DNA of 64,000 nucleotides from assembly GCF_014650675.1 (NCBI RefSeq), contig NZ_BMVK01000005.1, positions 62,001 to 126,000 on the forward strand, written 5' to 3'. The translations under genes and the position numbers were made by a program. This DNA is from Streptomyces anulatus. GTDB taxonomy: Bacteria > Actinomycetota > Actinomycetes > Streptomycetales > Streptomycetaceae. This document shows, one piece after another, positions 49,287-56,467 of this stretch; the stretch's first letter is position 1, and every line of letters starts with the position of its first letter. The notes below the pieces were generated by a model. It was not told the origin of the DNA and made no database searches. It was given only the letters and a program-made list of their open reading frames with translations.

Positions 49287-49614
49287 GTCGGCGCCGCCGG
49301 ACATCGATCACCGGGCGCCGGAGGGCGGGAGCGCGGCGGCGGCCCCTGTGCGTTCCATCGCTTCGCGCGCCCACCGTCCGACGTGCGTACGCCGCCGGTC
49401 CACCGGATGCCCCGATAGGATCCCGTGCGGGTCCCGACCGGCCGATCGCAGGTCAACAGCCCTTGATACAGGGTGATTTCGCCCAGACGCGCCACTGCCC
49501 CGCCCCGTCCCGCCCGGCCCCCGGGCCACGACAGCGGCGTCCGCGGCGGTGGTCGGGGCGTGTCGGGTGGGCGGGACCGGAAGGCCGGAACGTCGAGTGA
49601 GTGGAGTGCCAGAC
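49287..49614. other. Non-coding gap before the FAD monooxygenase
   Basis: Apart from the hairpin at 49289-49320 there is no gene here. Around 49459-49476 the sequence is less G+C-rich (CCCTTGATACAGGGTGAT), which may be part of the promoter of the monooxygenase gene. Nothing else recognisable was seen. Confidence 0.5.
49289..49320 (+). terminator. Hairpin after the unknown-protein gene
   Basis: CGGCGC (49289-49294) pairs with GCGCCG (49315-49320), and inner CCGG with CCGG, around a ten-base loop with a two-base bulge. It begins three bases after the stop codon, so termination is plausible. Confidence 0.45.
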
Positions 49615-50832
49615 ATGCGTGGAGGCAGCGTCGCCGTGGTCGGCGGCAGCATAGCGGGGTGTGCAGCGGCCCTGGCCGCGTCGCGCGGGGGAGCCGAGCG
49701 GATCACCGTCCTGGAACGCGCCGATGCCCGGCTCCGTGACAGGGGGGTGGGGATCGCCCTCCACAGCGACCGCTACGACGAGTTGAGGGAGGCCGGGTAC
49801 GTCGCTCCGGAGATGCCCTGGGCACCGCTGACCAGGCGGGTGTGGAGCGTGCGGGACGGGGAGGCCGATCACGGCCGGGTCGTCGGCGAGCAGCCGTTCC
49901 CCTTCCGTGCCTACAGCTGGGGCTCCCTGTGGAGCGAACTGCGCCGCCGGGTGCCCGAGTCGGTCTCCTACCGGTCCGGGGCCGTGGTCACCGGGGTGGA
50001 GCCGGACGCCGACGGGGTGACGCTGCGGCTCGCTGACGGGCAGCAGGAGCACTTCGACCTCGTGATCGGGGCGGACGGCTACCGCTCCGTCGTCCGCGAG
50101 GCCATGTTCCCCGGCGCGGACGCCACGTACGCCGGATACATCGGATGGCGCGGGACGTCGCCGGACGTCGCGGACCTCCCGTCGGACGGCAACGACGCGC
50201 ACAACATCGTCTTCCCCGGCGGTCACTGCATGATCTACCGCATCCCGGACGGGGTCGGCGGGCACCGGCTCAACTGGGTGCTCTACACCGCGCCCCCCGA
50301 GGCCGACGGCCTCCACCCCGACCTGCGGGCCCCCACCTCCCTGCCGCCGGGCCGGCTCAACTCCGAGCTCACCGCGCGTCTGAGGGCCCTGGTCGCGGAC
50401 AACTTCCCGCCGTACTGGGCGGCCAGGGTGCTCCGTACTCCCGCCGAGACCACCTTCATCCAGCCCATCTACGACCTGGAGGTGCCGCACTACACCTCGG
50501 GACGGATGGTGCTCGTCGGTGACGCCGCCAGCGTCGCCCGGCCGCACATCGGCGGCGGCAGCGTGAAGGCGCTCCAGGACGCCACCGCTCTGGAGGCCGC
50601 CTGGACGGCCGGGGGCAGCTGGAAGGAGGCCCTGGAGAGCTATGACGCGGGGCGTGGTCCGGTCGGGTCGGCCATGGTCGCGCTCGCCCGCCGCATGGGC
50701 GCCGCGCAGGTCGAGAACACCCCCGACTGGTCCGCCCTGGACCGGGCCGGCTTCGACGCGTGGTGGCAGGACCAGAACAAGGGCTCCGACCGGCGCAGCG
50801 GCTTCGGCGGTCACCGTATGAAGGCCGGGTAG
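49615..50832 (+). CDS. FAD-dependent monooxygenase (group A, salicylate-hydroxylase-like)
   Basis: A 405-residue single-component flavin hydroxylase. The FAD site is VAVVGGSIAGCAAALAA. The second motif is IGADGYRSVVR, the third is LVGDAASVARPHIGGG. The last domain includes VKALQDATALEAAW. ATG 49615 follows GGAG; GTG 49597 is an in-frame alternative. The substrate is an unknown aromatic or polyketide-like compound. It is monocistronic, with tandem repeats right after its stop. Confidence 0.86.
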   Translation: MRGGSVAVVGGSIAGCAAALAASRGGAERITVLERADARLRDRGVGIALHSDRYDELREAGYVAPEMPWAPLTRRVWSVRDGEADHGRVVGEQPFPFRAYSWGSLWSELRRRVPESVSYRSGAVVTGVEPDADGVTLRLADGQQEHFDLVIGADGYRSVVREAMFPGADATYAGYIGWRGTSPDVADLPSDGNDAHNIVFPGGHCMIYRIPDGVGGHRLNWVLYTAPPEADGLHPDLRAPTSLPPGRLNSELTARLRALVADNFPPYWAARVLRTPAETTFIQPIYDLEVPHYTSGRMVLVGDAASVARPHIGGGSVKALQDATALEAAWTAGGSWKEALESYDAGRGPVGSAMVALARRMGAAQVENTPDWSALDRAGFDAWWQDQNKGSDRRSGFGGHRMKAG

Positions 50833-50842
50833 GACGTCAAGC

Positions 50843-50919
50843 CCGGTCAAGGCTTCCGGTCAAGGCTTCCGGGTAGGGCTTGAGGCCGGGCAAGGCTTGA
50901 GGCCGGGTAGGGCTTGTGG
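50843..50919. repeat. Minisatellite of five units after the monooxygenase gene
   Basis: Two identical 13-base units, CCGGTCAAGGCTT (50843 and 50856), are followed by three 17-base units of the form CCGGGYARGGCTTGAGG (50869, 50886, 50903). A further decayed copy overlaps the monooxygenase stop codon region. The tract ends shortly before the livF terminator. Confidence 0.75.
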
Positions 50920-50941
50920 AGCGGAAGGCGCTCGCGGTGGG

Positions 50942-50973
50942 AGGGGCGGCCCCGTACGGGCGCCGCCGCCCCT
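50942..50973 (-). terminator. Hairpin terminating the ABC importer operon
   Basis: AGGGGCGGC (50942-50950) pairs perfectly with GCCGCCCCT (50965-50973); the loop contains a second palindrome CCCGTACGGG. It lies 13 bases past the livF stop on the minus strand. Confidence 0.6.
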
Positions 50974-50985
50974 GCCGTTCGCGTA

Positions 50986-51714
50986 TCAGACCGCCGTCGG
51001 CGCCAGCTCCAGCGCCGCGTGCAGAGCGGTGTCGTCGGCACGGGCTTCCGCACCGTCCATGCGCAGCGTCGTCCGTCCCGAGGTGAGGACCGTGAGCGCC
51101 CCCGCGGACTCGACGGCCTGCGCCGGGCTGGGGGACACCAGCAGTACGGCGATGCCCTCGGCCGCCAGCGTGGCCACCAGCTCGTGGACCTGCCGGACGA
51201 GCACCGGCGCGAGGCCCTCGGTCGGCTCGTCGAGCAGCAGCACACGCGGCGAGCCGAGCAGGGCGCGGGCCAGCGCCAGCATCTGCTGCTCGCCGCCGGA
51301 CAGGTCCGCACCCCGGTTGCCCCGGCGCTCGCCCAGCCGGGGCAGCAGTTCCGTCACGCGCGCGGGGGTCCACACGCTGGGTCGCTCCGTGTCGCCCCGG
51401 CGCGGTGGACGGTAGGAGAGTCGCAGGTGCTCATCGACGGTGAGCCCGGCGAACACCCGGCGGCCCTGCGGTACGAGCCCGATCCCGGCTCGCGCGATCC
51501 GGTGCGCGGGCTGCCCCGTCACCTCGCGGCCGTCGAGGCGTACGGTCCCGGCGCTCGGGCGCATCAGTCCGGCGACGGTGTGGACGAGGGTGGTCTTGCC
51601 GGCGCCGTTGTGGCCGACGACGGCGTGGACCGTGCCGGCCGTCACCGACAGGTCGAGCCCGTGGAGGACGGTGCCGCCGTGGTAGCCCGCGGTCAGGCCG
51701 GTGAGTTCGAGCAT
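50986..51714 (-). CDS. livF: Branched-chain-amino-acid-type ABC transporter ATPase (LivF-like)
   Basis: A 242-residue ABC ATPase. Walker A is GHNGAGKTT, the signature LSGGEQQM, and Walker B VLLLDEP followed by TEGLAP, which is typical of LivF. It energises import through the fused permease together with LivG. It starts ten bases after the livG stop, with GAGGATG as ribosome site, and is last in the operon. Confidence 0.9.
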   Translation of the reverse strand: MLELTGLTAGYHGGTVLHGLDLSVTAGTVHAVVGHNGAGKTTLVHTVAGLMRPSAGTVRLDGREVTGQPAHRIARAGIGLVPQGRRVFAGLTVDEHLRLSYRPPRRGDTERPSVWTPARVTELLPRLGERRGNRGADLSGGEQQMLALARALLGSPRVLLLDEPTEGLAPVLVRQVHELVATLAAEGIAVLLVSPSPAQAVESAGALTVLTSGRTTLRMDGAEARADDTALHAALELAPTAV

Positions 51715-51724
51715 CGGGCGTCGG

Positions 51725-52582
51725 TCATCCTCTCGCTGGTGCGGCGGACGGGTCGGTGGTCCCGGCCCCCTGGTGGGGTGCGGCGGTCCCGGCTGCCCGG
51801 CCCGCCGTCGAGCCGGTGCCGTGGTACGCCTCGCGGACCTCGGGATGCGCCAGAACCTCCTGGGTCGGGCCGGTGACGAGCACCTTCCCGGCGGTCAACA
51901 CCGTCACGGTCGAGGCGAGTTGGGCGACCACCTCGACATGGTGCTCGACCAGGATGACCGCGACGCTCGACGATAGACCGCCGAGGATGCCGAGCAGCCG
52001 GCCGATGTCGTCGTCGGTCAGTCCCGCCGCCGGCTCGTCCAGGAGCAGCAGCCGGGGGTCGCCCGCCAGTGCGGCGGCGAGGTCGAGCATGCGGCGCTGG
52101 CCGTGCGAGAGTGCGGCCGCCGGGCGGTGGGCGAGGTCCGCGAGGCCGACGGTCTCCAGACGGTGGCCCGCGGCCTCGGTGTGCAGCCGGTAGCGGGACG
52201 GGCTGCGCCAGGCGCCGCGGCGCTTCGGGTGGTGCGGCCAGCCGGCCAGGACGATGTTGTCCAGCACCGACAACTCCGCGATCACCGAGGGCTGTTGGAA
52301 GCTCCGGGCGATGCCGAGACGGCTGCGTCTGGCCGGGGGCGTCCGGGTGATGTCGGTGCCGTCCAGGGCGATCGTGCCGTGGTCGGGCCGGTCCGTGCCC
52401 GCGATGAGGTTGAGCAGGGTGGTCTTGCCGGCGCCGTTGGGTCCGATGACGGCGTGCCGGGCGCCCGCCGGGAGCCGCAGGCCGACGTCGTCGACGGCGG
52501 TGAGCGTGCCGTACCGGCGGGTGAGCCGGGTGAGGTCCAGTACGGGGGGCGCCGGTGCGGCGGCGGTCGGTGCTGGTGTCAT
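51725..52582 (-). CDS. livG: Branched-chain-amino-acid-type ABC transporter ATPase (LivG-like)
   Basis: A 285-residue ABC ATPase. Walker A is GPNGAGKTT; the LivG-type IARSFQQPSVIAELSVLDNI follows. The signature is LSHGQRRML (a variation of LSGGQ), and Walker B is LLLLDEPAAGL. A Pro/Ala-rich leader and an Ala/Pro-rich tail flank the core. ATG 52582 overlaps the permease stop by four bases. Confidence 0.9.
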   Translation of the reverse strand: MTPAPTAAAPAPPVLDLTRLTRRYGTLTAVDDVGLRLPAGARHAVIGPNGAGKTTLLNLIAGTDRPDHGTIALDGTDITRTPPARRSRLGIARSFQQPSVIAELSVLDNIVLAGWPHHPKRRGAWRSPSRYRLHTEAAGHRLETVGLADLAHRPAAALSHGQRRMLDLAAALAGDPRLLLLDEPAAGLTDDDIGRLLGILGGLSSSVAVILVEHHVEVVAQLASTVTVLTAGKVLVTGPTQEVLAHPEVREAYHGTGSTAGRAAGTAAPHQGAGTTDPSAAPARG

Positions 52583-54723
52583 GGGGAGACCTTCCCGGCG
52601 GGGTTCGGGGCGGGCGCTGACGGGGGCCGGTCCTCGGGCGCGGGAGCCCCGGACGATCGTCCGTTCCCGCCGTCGTTCCCGCCGCGCAGACCCGCCAGGC
52701 CGCGCGGCAGCACGTACACGGTGGCGACGAAGAGCACGCCGAGCAGCAGGGGCCCGTGGCCGGGCCAGGAACCGGCGACCCAGTCGCGGGTGGCGACGAT
52801 GAGCCCGGCGCCCAGCAGGGCGCCGATCACGGATGTCGTACCGCCGATGACCACCGCCAGCAGGGCGAACGCGGCGATCTCGAACCCGACGTCGGCGGGG
52901 GAGAGGTACTGCTGGACGGTCACCATCAGCGAACCGCCCACCCCGGCCAGGGCGCCCGCGCAGATGTGGGCCACCAGCAGGTAGCGCCCCACCGGGTGTC
53001 CGGAGGCGCGCATCCGCGCCTCGGCGCCCCGGGTGCCGGTCAGCAGCTTCCCCGCCGGGGAGCGCAGGACGAGCAGGGTGACGGAGACCGCGACGACGGC
53101 GACGACCAGCGCGTAGTTGTACAGCTCGCTCTCCTCCAGCATCCCCTCCCCGCCCCACAGCGCCCGCGTGGCCGGGAAGCCGACGAGACCGTCGGCGCCG
53201 CCGGTGACGGACTTGAGCTGGTTGACGACCGCGCCGGTCAGCTCCCCGATGGCGAGCGTGATCATCAGTACGGTGGTGCCGCGGGCCCGGATCACCGCGG
53301 GCCCCACCACTGCGGAGAAGACGGCGGCGGCGAGCGCCGAGAGGACGATCTGGACGGGGCCCACGGTCCACCCCGCGTCCGCGAGGTTCGCGGTGGCGTA
53401 CGCGCCCACGGCGAACGGCGCGGTCTGCCCGAGGGTGGGCAGTCCGGCGTAGCCGGTCAGGATGGTGACACTGACGGCGAGCAGCCCCAGGGCCAGGGCG
53501 GAACCCGCCAGCGAGATGCTGTACGCGTCGAGCAGGGCCGGCAGGGAGATCAGCACCACGAGCAGGACGAGCAGCGGGGCCGCCTGCCGCCACGCGGTCC
53601 CTCCCGGCAGTCGGCCGATCCATTTCGGCACGCGGTTCCCGTACCCGCGGGGCGCTGCCCCGGCCCGGTCCGTCCCCGCCGTCTCGGCCGCCCGGTCCGC
53701 GCCCGAGGCCCCCGCTGTCCCTGGTGCCTCGGCCGTCCCTGACGCCTTCGCCGCCTCTGCCGTCCCCGGCGTCCCGCGCGGGCGTCGTCGCAGACGGCCC
53801 GCCAGGTGCCCCCGGAGGCGGGCGACCGGGTCCGGGGCGGGGCCCTCGGGGCCGTGCGCCGTCGCCGGTTCCGCGAAGCGGGAGCGCAGCACCAGCACCG
53901 CCGCCATCGCGGCGAAGAGCAGGTACGGCGCCAGATCGGGCACCAGCGAGACGCCCAGCGTCTGCACCTCGCCCACCGCGACCGCCGCGAAGAAGGTCGC
54001 CCACAAGGAGCGCAGCCCGCCGAGCACGACCACCACGAGGGACAGCATCAGCACGTTCTCGGAGGTACCGGGGCCGGGGCCGATGATCGGGGCCCCGAGC
54101 ACGCCCGCCGCCCCGGCCAGCGCACCCGCCGCCGCGAGGACGCCGGTGTGCACCGCACGGGGGTTGCGACCGGTGGCCGCGAGCATCTGCGGATCGTCGG
54201 CGGCGGCCCGTACCGCGGCGCCCATACGGGTCCGGGTCAGCACCCAGGTCCCGAACGCCGCGAGCAGCACGGCCATCACGATGAAGCAGAGCCGGTAGGC
54301 GGGGTAGCGGTGCCCCAGCAGCATCACGGAGGAGTCGAGCGCCTCGGGGACGCGCACGGGGAGTTCGTCTGCCCCGAAAAGCTGGATGAGCAGGTCACCG
54401 CCGATCAGGGCGAGCCCGAACGTCAGCAGTGCCTGCGCGAGATGCCCACGCCGGGCGAGCGGGGCCGTCGCGGCGGACAGCCCCGCCCCGGCGACGCACG
54501 CCGCCGCGGTTCCGGCGGCCAGGCCGAGGGCGAGACCGCCCCAGGTCCCGTCGCTCAGCTCGGCCCCCGTGTAGGCGCCGATCGCGTACAGCGTGCCGTG
54601 CGAAAGATTCAGCACACCCGCCGTGCCGAAGGCGAGGCTCAGGCCGGCGGCGACCACGAACAGCAGCAGCCCGAAGGCCACTCCGTCCACCGCCGGGATG
54701 AGGTGGGCATCGAGGAGATCCAT
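52579..54723 (-). CDS. Fused LivH-LivM permease of an ABC importer
   Basis: A 714-residue membrane protein joining both permease subunits. Residues about 1-285 match LivH (AAGLSLAFGTAGVLNLSHGT). Residues about 370-690 match LivM (VSVTILTGYAGLPTLGQTAPF). An 80-residue Ala/Gly/Thr-rich linker lies between and a Pro/Ser-rich tail follows. In most bacteria these are two genes. It starts one base after the binding-protein stop and overlaps livG. Substrates of this subfamily include branched-chain amino acids, urea, amides and aromatic acids. Confidence 0.88.
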   Translation of the reverse strand: MDLLDAHLIPAVDGVAFGLLLFVVAAGLSLAFGTAGVLNLSHGTLYAIGAYTGAELSDGTWGGLALGLAAGTAAACVAGAGLSAATAPLARRGHLAQALLTFGLALIGGDLLIQLFGADELPVRVPEALDSSVMLLGHRYPAYRLCFIVMAVLLAAFGTWVLTRTRMGAAVRAAADDPQMLAATGRNPRAVHTGVLAAAGALAGAAGVLGAPIIGPGPGTSENVLMLSLVVVVLGGLRSLWATFFAAVAVGEVQTLGVSLVPDLAPYLLFAAMAAVLVLRSRFAEPATAHGPEGPAPDPVARLRGHLAGRLRRRPRGTPGTAEAAKASGTAEAPGTAGASGADRAAETAGTDRAGAAPRGYGNRVPKWIGRLPGGTAWRQAAPLLVLLVVLISLPALLDAYSISLAGSALALGLLAVSVTILTGYAGLPTLGQTAPFAVGAYATANLADAGWTVGPVQIVLSALAAAVFSAVVGPAVIRARGTTVLMITLAIGELTGAVVNQLKSVTGGADGLVGFPATRALWGGEGMLEESELYNYALVVAVVAVSVTLLVLRSPAGKLLTGTRGAEARMRASGHPVGRYLLVAHICAGALAGVGGSLMVTVQQYLSPADVGFEIAAFALLAVVIGGTTSVIGALLGAGLIVATRDWVAGSWPGHGPLLLGVLFVATVYVLPRGLAGLRGGNDGGNGRSSGAPAPEDRPPSAPAPNPAGKVSP

Positions 54724-54724
54724 G

Positions 54725-55930
54725 TCAGCTGCCGAGCGTCGCCAGGTCCTGGACCATGACGTTGGCCAACTGGGAGCCGTCCGGCCGCACCTGGCGCAGG
54801 TACCACGTCTGCACCGGCGAGTGGGCCTTGTCGCCGAACTCCCAGGCGCCGCGCGGACTGTCGATCTGCCCCAGGCCCGCGATGGCCTTGTTGATGGTCT
54901 GCGGCGTCACGTCGCCGTCCTTCGCCGCGTCGGCGATGGCCTTGTCCAGTACGGCGGCCGCGTCGTACGACGCCATCGCGTAGGTGGTGGGCTGCGTGTC
55001 GTGCTCCGCCGTCCAGTCGGCGGCGAACGTGCGGTTCGCCTCGTTGTCGAGGTCGGCCGCGTAGTTCAGGACGGAGTAGATGTCCTTCGCCGCGGCGCCC
55101 TGGGCCTGGAGAACGCTGCCCTCGGTGACGAAGGCCGTGTACAGCGGCAGATCGGCGATGTCCGACTGGGCGTACTGCTTGGCGAAGTCGATCGCGGCCT
55201 TGCCGGCGTAGAAGCAGTACACCGCCTTGGCGTCCGTCTTGGCGATCTCCGCGAAGTACGGCATGAAGTTGGTCGTCTTCGGGAACGGCGTCCAGGTGGT
55301 CTTGCCGTCCGGGTTGGCGAGCTTCCCCTTGACGCGCTTGAACTCGTCGGTGAAGCCGCGCAGTTCGTCGTAGCCGCCCTGGTAGTCGGGGCCGATCGCG
55401 TAGACCGGTCCGTCGACCTTGTCCTTGATGTACGGGGCGATGGCCCTGCCCGGTTCGTCGGACAGGAAGCTCGTCGTCCACACGTACTCGATGTCCTTGA
55501 CCGGGGGCCGGGCGTTCGATCCCAGGAAGGGGATCCTGGCCTGCTGGACCAACGGGAGCACCGCGTTGACCGAGCCGCCGCCGACGAGGCCGGTCAACAC
55601 GTCGACCTTGTCCTTCTTGACCAGCTTGGTGGCCGCCGGCACGGCGGTCGGCGGGCCGTCGCCCTCGTCCGCCACGATGAGTTCGACCTTCCGGCCGCCC
55701 AGCTTGTTGCCATGGGTCTCCAGGTACAGCTTGAAGCCGTCCCGCAGTTCCGTGCCGACGGGCTCGTAGGTGCCGGACAGGGAAGCCACCAGGCCGACCT
55801 TCACGGTGTCGTCGTCGGCGCCGCTGTCGCCGCTGCAACCGGTGACGGCCGCCAGGCCGAGGGCGAGGGCGGCGGCGCCGGCCGGCCGGAATCTGCGGCG
55901 GTGGGGACGGGTCAGGGCGGAGAAGAACAT
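54725..55930 (-). CDS. Substrate-binding lipoprotein of the Liv-type ABC importer
   Basis: A protein of about 401 residues with a lipobox (AVTGC, cysteine 32) and a type I periplasmic-binding fold (VKVGLVASLSGTYEPVGTEL at the start of the mature part). It captures the ligand outside the membrane and delivers it to the fused permease. ATG 55930 is used because GAGAG stands five bases before it; ATG 55942 and GTG 55945 are possible. It is first in the operon. The ligand pocket cannot be typed by eye. Confidence 0.88.
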   Translation of the reverse strand: MFFSALTRPHRRRFRPAGAAALALGLAAVTGCSGDSGADDDTVKVGLVASLSGTYEPVGTELRDGFKLYLETHGNKLGGRKVELIVADEGDGPPTAVPAATKLVKKDKVDVLTGLVGGGSVNAVLPLVQQARIPFLGSNARPPVKDIEYVWTTSFLSDEPGRAIAPYIKDKVDGPVYAIGPDYQGGYDELRGFTDEFKRVKGKLANPDGKTTWTPFPKTTNFMPYFAEIAKTDAKAVYCFYAGKAAIDFAKQYAQSDIADLPLYTAFVTEGSVLQAQGAAAKDIYSVLNYAADLDNEANRTFAADWTAEHDTQPTTYAMASYDAAAVLDKAIADAAKDGDVTPQTINKAIAGLGQIDSPRGAWEFGDKAHSPVQTWYLRQVRPDGSQLANVMVQDLATLGS

Positions 55931-55980
55931 GGGGGCTCTCATCACAGTGTCGGGGGCGGGGGCATCGGGAGCCGGTCGGG

Positions 55981-56010
55981 ACGGGTGCGGCGGGTGACCG
56001 CCGCACCCGT
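55981..56010 (-). terminator. Terminator hairpin between the conservon pair and the importer operon
   Basis: ACGGGTGCGGCGG (55981-55993) pairs perfectly over 13 bases with 55998-56010 around a GTGA loop. It sits 53 bases after the Roadblock gene stop and before the binding-protein start, so it should separate the two operons. Confidence 0.65.
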
Positions 56011-56062
56011 GGGAGTCCGGACCGGCGAGCAGTGCGGGGGCGGAAGGAGGCCCGACGGGCGA

Positions 56063-56467
56063 TCAGCGACGGGTCGGGAAGCCCGGATCGCGGACCTGGG
56101 GGGACAGCGAGTCTCCTACCTGGTTGATCAGTTCGGACATCATGTAGCTGACCTCGCCGATGTCCGCGTCCCTGGTGGTGGTGACGAGGAGCGAGGCGCC
56201 GCTGGAGACGGCCATCGAGAACATGTAGCCGCCCTCCATCGCGGTGAGGCTGTGCTCCACGGGGTCGGTGTTGGTCAACTGGGCTGCCGCGGAAAGCAGG
56301 TTGACGACGCCGGATGCGATGGCGGCCAGCCGCTCGGCGTCGTCGCGTTCCACACCGGTGTAGGCCAGTGCGAGTCCGTCCACGGACACGGCTATCGCCT
56401 GGGTGACTTCCGGGAGACGCCCGGCGAAATCGCTCAGGATCCAGCTCAGGTCGGAGGAGGTGGTCAT
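56063..56467 (-). CDS. Roadblock/LC7-domain protein (conservon CvnB type)
   Basis: A 134-residue single-domain protein of the MglB/Roadblock family. FAGRLPEVTQAIAVSVDGLALA is the N-terminal helix-strand and VEHSLTAMEGGYMFSMAVSSG the central sheet. In Streptomyces conservons this subunit links a histidine-kinase-like protein to a DUF742 protein and a Ras-like GTPase. It overlaps the kinase stop by four bases. The usual DUF742 and GTPase genes do not follow here. Confidence 0.9.
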   Translation of the reverse strand: MTTSSDLSWILSDFAGRLPEVTQAIAVSVDGLALAYTGVERDDAERLAAIASGVVNLLSAAAQLTNTDPVEHSLTAMEGGYMFSMAVSSGASLLVTTTRDADIGEVSYMMSELINQVGDSLSPQVRDPGFPTRR

